DNA from: DASQUK01 sp046723645
GTDB taxonomy: Bacteria; Actinomycetota; Acidimicrobiia; Acidimicrobiales; VFJN01
Assembly (NCBI GenBank): GCA_046723645.1
Contig: JBKOUY010000013.1
Coordinates: 1 to 8,331 of the forward strand
Direction: 5' to 3'
DNA: 8,331 nt
The notes under the pieces were generated by a model. The model did no database searches and had not been told where the DNA came from. It saw only the letters and a list, made by a program, of their open reading frames with translations. Below are positions 3,690-8,331 of the stretch, one piece after another (position 1 is the first letter of the stretch; each line of letters starts with the position of its first letter). A program made the position numbers and the translations under genes.

Positions 3690-6136
3690 GCATCTCGTTC
3701 ACCGGCGGTGCGCCCGCCCGACGGGCGCTGGTCCGGTGGGCGCTCCGGATGTTCCGCCGCGAGTGGCGCCAGCAGGTCCTGGTGCTGGCGCTGCTCGGCC
3801 TCGCGGTCGCGATCGCGGTGGGGGGCTCCTCCACCGCATACAACATGGCGCCGCGCCGCGATGCGGTGTTTGGCAAGGCCGACCACCGGCTGGTGTTCGA
3901 CGTGTCCGGCACCCAGCGAGACGCGATCGACGCCTACCTGGCGGCGGCGCGGGACTGGTTCGGTCCTGTCGATGCGATCGGCGAGCGCCGCGTCCCGGTG
4001 CCGGGGTCGGCCGAGTCCATCCAGCTCCGGGCCCAGGACCCCGACGGCGAGTTGGGAGCCACCATGCTGCGGCTCCGGGACGGGCGCTACCCAGGGAGAC
4101 GCGGCGAGGTGGCGGTGACCGACGACGTGGCACGGTCCTTCCAGGTCGGCGTGGGTGACACGCTGACCCTGGATGGCCCGGCGTGGACCGTGGTCGGCGT
4201 CGTCGAGAATCCCCACGACCTCGACGACGAGTTCGCCCTCCTGCCGCCGTCGTCGCGCGACGAGCTCGACTCCCTCGTGGTCCTCGTGACGGCCTCCGAC
4301 GCGCGGATCCGGGAGTTCCCGAGCGGGCGCGAGCTCGGCGCCGGCCACGTCGAGGCGCGTGGCACCACCGAGAAGGGGGCCGCCGCAGCTGCCGCACTGG
4401 CCGCTTCCGCCGTGGTCCTGCTGCTCGTCTGCCTCATAGCGGCGGCCGGGTTCGCGGTGGTCGCCCAGCGCCGACTGCGCCAGCTGGGGATGCTGGCGGC
4501 GACGGGGGCAACCCGGAGGCAGCTTCGCCTCGTGGTGGTGGCCAACGGCGCGGTGGTCGGTGTGATCGCGGCGGTCGGTGGTGCGCTTGTCGGCCTGGCC
4601 CTGTGGATCGCGATCGCGCCGCGGCTGGAGGCGGTGGCGGGGCACCGGATCGGCCGGCTCGACGTTCCCTGGCCACAGATCGGTCTCGCCATGTTGCTCG
4701 CGGTCGCGGCTGCGACCGCCGCTGCTTGGTGGCCGGCGCGCACGATGGCGCGGGTCGCGGTCACACGCGCCCTGTCGGGTCGCCCGCCGGAGCCGCTGCG
4801 GACGCGGCGCTCGATCGTGCTGGCGACCCTCCTGGTCGCGGGCGGCGTCGCCAGCCTGGTGGCGGGGATCGATGCGACCAGGGACGACGCCGACCCCAGG
4901 CTGGTGATCTTCGGGGCGTTGGCGATCCCGCTGGGGATCGCCCTGTTCTCCCCGCTGGCGATCCGGGCCGTCGCGCCGGCGGCGGTGCGCCTCCCGATCG
5001 CGGCCCGGCTCGCCCTGCGCGACCTGGCCCGGTACCAGGCCCGCGCAGGGGCGGCCCTGGCCGCCGTCAGCCTCGGGCTGGGGCTCGCGGTGGCGATCGT
5101 GATCGCCGCGGCCGCGGCGGAGTACCGCCCCGACGAGGGAAACCTGTCGGACCGGCAGCTGATGCTCCGGATCGACGAGACCAACGAGGTGGGGACCCCC
5201 CTGTCCGTTCCGGGGCAGGTGCCGGCCGACGCGCCCGACCTGGTGGCGGCGGTCGACCGGATCGCCACGGCGCTCGGCGATCCTGACGTCGTCGCCCTGA
5301 ATGTGCCGAGCGACCCGGCCGGCGTCGAAACCACCGGTGGGCAGATCGTCCGGCCGCCGCTGGCCCTGGCCAGGGCGGTGGGCGACGTGTACCGGGAGGT
5401 CGGGCCCCTCTACGTCGCCACGCCCGAGGCGCTGCGCCATGCCGGCGTCGACCCGGCGTCGGTGGGCTCCGACGTCGAGGTCCTCACGCCCGAGGCGGGC
5501 CGGCTGTACGTCGTCGGGGCGGCCGCGCGGCCCATACGGGTGCATGAGCCGGAGCGGATCGAGGTCCCGGCCTACACGTCCTCGCCGAGGTCGTTCATCA
5601 CGCCCGACGCGCTGGCGCGGCACGGGTGGGAGGCGGTCCCGGCTGCGTGGCTGCTCGAGACCAGGGCGCCACTGACGGCCGAGCAGCTGGTCGACGTCCG
5701 GGAGCAGGCTGCCGACGCGCGCCTGCAGGTCGAGGCCCGGAGCCAGCAGGCGGGGTTGTCGCAGCTGCGATCCGGAGCGACGGCGGCTGGAGTCCTACTG
5801 GCGCTCGGCATCCTGGCCATAACCGTGGGCCTGGTCCGCACCGAGACCGCCGGGGACCTCCGGACGCTCACGGCCGTCGGCGCGCCGAGGCGTGTGCGCC
5901 GAGCGGTGACCGGAGCGACCGCCGGGACGCTCGCGCTGCTCGGCGCAGTGCTCGGCACTGCCGGTGCGTACGCAGCCCTCGCCGCCGGCTACGCCGACGA
6001 CCTGGCTGCGCTGCGCCCGGTGCCGGTCGCCAACCTGTTGACCATCGCGGTCGGCCTCCCGATCGTCGCCGCCGCGGCCGCGTGGTTGCTGGCCGGCAGG
6101 GAGCCGCCCACCGTCGCGCGCAGCCCGATGGACTAG
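3686..6136 (+). CDS. FtsX-type ABC transporter permease, two FtsX domains, ten predicted helices
   Basis: From the GTG at 3686 the protein is 816 residues. Predicted membrane helices are near 31-48, 235-258, 283-312, 332-351, 375-395, 406-426, 454-478, 700-718, 745-767 and 784-805. Helices 2-4 contain an FtsX module with the cytoplasmic motif RRLRQLGMLAATGATRRQLR. Helices 8-10 contain a second one with RTETAGDLRTLTAVGAPRRVR. Two long extracytoplasmic regions lie between helices 1 and 2 (about 185 residues, MacB periplasmic-core-like) and between helices 7 and 8 (about 220 residues). These permeases are thought to work as mechanotransmitters or exporters for lipids, peptides or antibiotics rather than classical importers. 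The same frame is open back to 3533, but that extension lies inside the ATPase gene. The GTG in a GTGA overlap, leading straight into a short basic N-terminus and helix 1, is the better start. It pairs with the ATPase and is under PadR control; the substrate is unknown. Confidence 0.92.
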   Translation: MSISFTGGAPARRALVRWALRMFRREWRQQVLVLALLGLAVAIAVGGSSTAYNMAPRRDAVFGKADHRLVFDVSGTQRDAIDAYLAAARDWFGPVDAIGERRVPVPGSAESIQLRAQDPDGELGATMLRLRDGRYPGRRGEVAVTDDVARSFQVGVGDTLTLDGPAWTVVGVVENPHDLDDEFALLPPSSRDELDSLVVLVTASDARIREFPSGRELGAGHVEARGTTEKGAAAAAALAASAVVLLLVCLIAAAGFAVVAQRRLRQLGMLAATGATRRQLRLVVVANGAVVGVIAAVGGALVGLALWIAIAPRLEAVAGHRIGRLDVPWPQIGLAMLLAVAAATAAAWWPARTMARVAVTRALSGRPPEPLRTRRSIVLATLLVAGGVASLVAGIDATRDDADPRLVIFGALAIPLGIALFSPLAIRAVAPAAVRLPIAARLALRDLARYQARAGAALAAVSLGLGLAVAIVIAAAAAEYRPDEGNLSDRQLMLRIDETNEVGTPLSVPGQVPADAPDLVAAVDRIATALGDPDVVALNVPSDPAGVETTGGQIVRPPLALARAVGDVYREVGPLYVATPEALRHAGVDPASVGSDVEVLTPEAGRLYVVGAAARPIRVHEPERIEVPAYTSSPRSFITPDALARHGWEAVPAAWLLETRAPLTAEQLVDVREQAADARLQVEARSQQAGLSQLRSGATAAGVLLALGILAITVGLVRTETAGDLRTLTAVGAPRRVRRAVTGATAGTLALLGAVLGTAGAYAALAAGYADDLAALRPVPVANLLTIAVGLPIVAAAAAWLLAGREPPTVARSPMD

Positions 6137-6154
6137 CGGGCGCTGCCTGACTTC

Positions 6155-6171
6155 GGGCCCCTTCCCGGCCC
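6155..6171 (+). terminator. Weak GC hairpin after the permease gene
   Basis: GGGCC (6155-6159) and GGCCC (6167-6171) can pair around a 7-base loop, 18 bases after the permease stop codon. The stem is only five base pairs and no T-run follows, so this is a weak terminator candidate. Confidence 0.2.
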
Positions 6172-6175
6172 TGGG

Positions 6176-6181
6176 TACTCT
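6176..6181 (+). promoter_or_regulatory. Predicted -10 box of the acyl-CoA synthetase operon (leaderless)
   Basis: TACTCT is followed by eight bases (caccggcc) and the GTG at 6190, with no Shine-Dalgarno. The spacing is identical to that before the TetR gene. No convincing -35 box is visible; CTGACT at 6147-6152 is too far away. Confidence 0.45.
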
Positions 6182-6189
6182 CACCGGCC

Positions 6190-6831
6190 GTGCCCACGCT
6201 CTCGGAGGCCGCATCCAAGCAGCTGCTGGCGGGCTTCGGGGTGCCGTTCGCTCCGGAGCGGGTCGTGGGCTCCGCAGACGAGGCGGTCGGTGCCGCCGAC
6301 GACCTCGGCTACCCGGTGGTGGTCAAGCTGGGCGGAGCCGGCATCGCCCACAAGACCGAGCGGGGGCTGGTCCGGCTCGGCCTCGCATCCGCCGAGCCGG
6401 TGCGCGACGCCGCCGCCGCGCTCCTGGGGGCGGCGACGCCCGAGGACGGCGACGTCCACCTCCTGGTGGCCCCGATGCTGCGGGCCACCCGCGAGCTGAT
6501 CGCCGGTCTCCACCACGACCCGCAGTTCGGCATGACCGTCATGCTCGGGGTCGGCGGCATCCTGGCCGAGGCGGTGGCCGACGTGAGCTTCCGGCTCGTG
6601 CCGATCGAGCCGGTCGACGCGGACGAGATGATCGACGACCTGGCGCTCCAGGCGCTGCTGGGTGAGTTCCGCGGCGAGCCGGCGGTCGACCGGGCGGCGG
6701 TCGCCGACGTGCTGCTGGGCCTGTCGCGGGCGGCCACCGAGCGCGAGGACCTGGCGTCCGCCGACCTCAACCCGCTACTGGTCGTCGACGGGCGCCCGGT
6801 GGCGGTTGACGCGCTGGTGGAGGTTCGCTGA
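6190..6831 (+). CDS. NDP-forming acyl-CoA synthetase, beta (ATP-grasp) subunit
   Basis: The protein has 213 residues, close to the length of separate beta subunits of archaeal ADP-forming acetyl-CoA synthetases. It has the ATP-grasp fold of that family. Residues 5-20 are the SEAASKQLLAGFGVPF opening, and YPVVVKLGGAGIAHKTERG (41-59) carries His54, which aligns with the second active-site histidine of the archaeal beta subunit. Then come LLVAPMLRATRELIAGLHHDPQFGMTVMLGVGGILAEAV, FRLVPIEP, and the C-terminal ADLNPLLVVDGRPVAVDA with the metal/nucleotide-binding Asp-x-Asn-Pro pattern. Its role is to pass phosphate between the alpha-subunit phosphohistidine and ADP or GDP. The GTG start follows a -10-like box by 8 bases, and SEAASKQLL is the usual start of the domain. 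Its stop overlaps the alpha start by one base (TGATG), so a 1:1 complex is expected. The acid substrate is not determined by this subunit. Confidence 0.9.
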   Translation: MPTLSEAASKQLLAGFGVPFAPERVVGSADEAVGAADDLGYPVVVKLGGAGIAHKTERGLVRLGLASAEPVRDAAAALLGAATPEDGDVHLLVAPMLRATRELIAGLHHDPQFGMTVMLGVGGILAEAVADVSFRLVPIEPVDADEMIDDLALQALLGEFRGEPAVDRAAVADVLLGLSRAATEREDLASADLNPLLVVDGRPVAVDALVEVR

Positions 6832-8312
6832 TGCCGGGCGCCCGCCCGGGGACCGACCGGTTCCGGGCGCTGTTCGAGCCGCGGGGGGTGCTGGTGGCCG
6901 GCGCGTCGACGCATCCCGGCAAGTTCGGCTTCGTCAGCCTCCACAACATCCTGGCCTGCGGATACGAGGGCGGGATCTTCGCCACCAACCGCGACGGGGC
7001 CGAGGTGCTGGGGGTCCAGACGGTGGCCGAGGTCGATGACCTGCCCGACGGCGAGATCGACCTCGTCTTCGTGTGCACGCCGGCGTCCGCCAACGCCGAA
7101 CTGCTGCGGGCATGCGCCAAGAAGGGCATCACCGCGGCATTCATCGCCTCGGCCGGCTACGGGGAGATGCAGACCGACGAGGGACGCCGGGCCGAGGCCG
7201 AGCTGGTCGCCCTGGCAGACGAACTCGGCATCCTGCTCGCCGGCCCCAACGGCCAGGGCGTCGTGTCGCCGCCGGCCAAGCTGTGCGCACAGATCGTGGC
7301 GCCGTTCCCGCCCCGCGGGCACATCGGCATCGCCAGCCAGTCCGGCAACTTCGTCAGCTCGTTCGAGAACTACGCCCAGCTGAGCGGGGTGGGCGTGAGC
7401 CGTGCGGTGTCGGCCGGCAACGCCGCCGCCGTCACCATCCCCGACTATCTCGACTACTACGCGGACGACCCCGAGACCCATGTCGCCCTGGCGTACGTGG
7501 AGAGCGTGGGCGACGGTCGGGCCTTCGCCGAGCGGCTGCGGCACATCGCCGGCCGCCTGCCGATCGTGCTCGTCAAGGGCGGCGCCAGCACCGGGGGACA
7601 GCGAGCTGCCGCAAGTCACACCGGCGCCCTGGCGAGCGACGACCGGGTGTTCGACGGCGCCTGCCGCCAGGCCGGCGTGACGCGGGCGGACACCATCGAG
7701 CAGGCCTACGAGATCGCCGCCACGTTCGCGACCCAGCCGCTGCCACGGAGCAACCGGGTGGTGGTCGTGAGCACCGCCGGCGGCTGGGGCGTGGTCACGG
7801 CTGACGCGCTGGCGGGCACCGGCCTCGTGCTGGTCGACCTGCCCGACGACCTGCGGGCGGCGATCGACGCCGAGCTGCCGCCCCGCTGGAGCCGCAACAA
7901 CCCCATCGACATGGCCGGCGGCGAGACCCGCGACACCGTGCCCAAGGTGTTGGAGCTGGCGGCCTCCCACCCGGATGTCGACGCCGTGATCTTCCTGGGG
8001 ATGGGCATCCAGGGCAACCAGGCCAAGCTGATGCGCGAGGGGCCGTTCTGGCCGGACCACGGGCTGGAGCGCATCGTCGCCTATCACGAGCGGCAGGACG
8101 CCCGCTTCGCCGAGGCGGCCGCGGCGGTGAGCGACGCCACCGGCAAGCCCATCCTCAGCGCCACCGAGCTGGCCCTCACCTCGCCGGTCAACCCGGCGCC
8201 GGCCGGCGTTCGCGCCAGCGGGCGGCTCTGCTACGCCTCCGCCAACCGGGCGGTTACCGCGCTCGACCACCTGTGGCGCCGCGCGCGGTGGCTGCAACGC
8301 CGGGGCCAATGA
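6831..8312 (+). CDS. NDP-forming acyl-CoA synthetase, alpha (CoA-binding/ligase) subunit
   Basis: The protein has 493 residues in three parts. A CoA-binding Rossmann domain covers about 13-135 (VLVAGASTHPGKFG, then IDLVFVCTPA, then AAFIASAGYGE). A first succinyl-CoA-ligase-like domain covers about 155-300 (HIGIASQSGNFVSSF; KGGASTGGQRAAASHTGALASDDRVFDGACRQAGV). A second ligase-like domain covers about 305-455 (VVVSTAGGWGVVTADAL; NNPIDMAG). His263 in SHTGALA is the phosphorylated catalytic histidine of the family, matching the archaeal alpha-subunit residue. The enzyme makes or consumes acyl-CoA with ATP/ADP interconversion in the cytoplasm. The loop usually written GPNCLG reads GPNGQG here (138-143), a departure from typical acetate enzymes, so the substrate may be another carboxylic acid. 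In many bacteria alpha and beta are fused in that order; here they are separate, beta first. The start is the ATG in the TGATG overlap. The stop overlaps a possible further gene. Confidence 0.9.
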   Translation: MPGARPGTDRFRALFEPRGVLVAGASTHPGKFGFVSLHNILACGYEGGIFATNRDGAEVLGVQTVAEVDDLPDGEIDLVFVCTPASANAELLRACAKKGITAAFIASAGYGEMQTDEGRRAEAELVALADELGILLAGPNGQGVVSPPAKLCAQIVAPFPPRGHIGIASQSGNFVSSFENYAQLSGVGVSRAVSAGNAAAVTIPDYLDYYADDPETHVALAYVESVGDGRAFAERLRHIAGRLPIVLVKGGASTGGQRAAASHTGALASDDRVFDGACRQAGVTRADTIEQAYEIAATFATQPLPRSNRVVVVSTAGGWGVVTADALAGTGLVLVDLPDDLRAAIDAELPPRWSRNNPIDMAGGETRDTVPKVLELAASHPDVDAVIFLGMGIQGNQAKLMREGPFWPDHGLERIVAYHERQDARFAEAAAAVSDATGKPILSATELALTSPVNPAPAGVRASGRLCYASANRAVTALDHLWRRARWLQRRGQ

Positions 8313-8331
8313 CCGCGCCCTCGCCGGCCGC
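8309..8331 (+). CDS. Possible start of a third gene in the acyl-CoA synthetase operon (cut by window end)
   Basis: An ATG at 8309 overlaps the alpha-subunit stop codon in an ATGA arrangement and stays open for the seven codons left (MTAPSPA). The overlap mirrors the other coupled genes in the window, which makes a real start plausible. With seven residues no product can be named, and an ATGA can occur by chance. Confidence 0.35.

Noticed and set aside
3632..5623. 663-codon open frame on the minus strand opposite the permease gene
   Set aside because: Its translation is Arg/Gly/Asp/His-rich low-complexity sequence without domains, as expected for the shadow of a GC-rich gene. The plus-strand frame has clear FtsX domains and membrane helices.
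6309..8309. 666-codon open frame on the minus strand opposite the acyl-CoA synthetase genes
   Set aside because: It spans two plus-strand genes that have complete catalytic motifs, and itself has no recognisable domain; a codon-bias shadow.
1..8331. Mobile element, CRISPR array, tRNA or phage remnant
   Set aside because: I saw no transposase or integrase motifs, no regularly spaced direct repeats, no cloverleaf-like sequence and no clear base-composition break apart from the short AT-rich padR promoter.

Overview
The window is a gene-dense, very GC-rich (roughly 70%) stretch of bacterial chromosome. Strong GC-rich codon bias, GTG starts, start sites that look leaderless, and a PadR/TetR/FtsX gene mix all suggest a high-GC actinobacterium. 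An acidimicrobial-type lineage is my guess from the character of the proteins and cannot be proven here. I see no tRNA, rRNA, CRISPR array, insertion sequence or phage signature, and no gene-free stretch longer than about 100 bases.

The left part (1-1599) is read leftwards. A desaturase gene (856-1599) is followed by a small uncharacterised soluble protein (400-801), then closely by the 5' part of a FIST-domain gene that runs off the left edge. The desaturase is a three-His-box membrane di-iron enzyme of the acyl-CoA delta-9 type. It is divergent from a TetR-family regulator (1671-2285). The short gap between them holds a 20-base inverted repeat lying exactly in the 17-base spacer of the predicted desaturase promoter. 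This is a self-contained repressor/lipid-desaturation module resembling known TetR-desaturase pairs.

The centre (2327-6136) is a three-gene operon: a PadR-family repressor, a MacB/LolD-type ABC ATPase, and a ten-helix FtsX-type permease. They are joined by 4-base start/stop overlaps (ATGA, then GTGA). The operon promoter is overlapped by an inverted repeat that is the likely PadR operator. This layout fits a PadR-controlled export or envelope-stress ABC system; the substrate is unknown.

The right part (6176-8331) is an operon encoding the beta (ATP-grasp) and alpha (CoA-binding plus ligase) subunits of an NDP-forming acyl-CoA synthetase. The two genes overlap by one base. Both active-site histidines expected from the archaeal ADP-forming acetyl-CoA synthetases are visible (beta His54, alpha His263). 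A third gene may begin with an ATGA overlap at 8309.

A theme across the window is that four genes starting transcription units have a TANNNT hexamer 7-8 bases before the start codon, which implies leaderless mRNAs. One gene internal to an operon (FIST) has a clear Shine-Dalgarno sequence. I found no wholly new system. The best leads are the two operator/promoter arrangements, the leaderless pattern, and the uncharacterised small protein paired with FIST.
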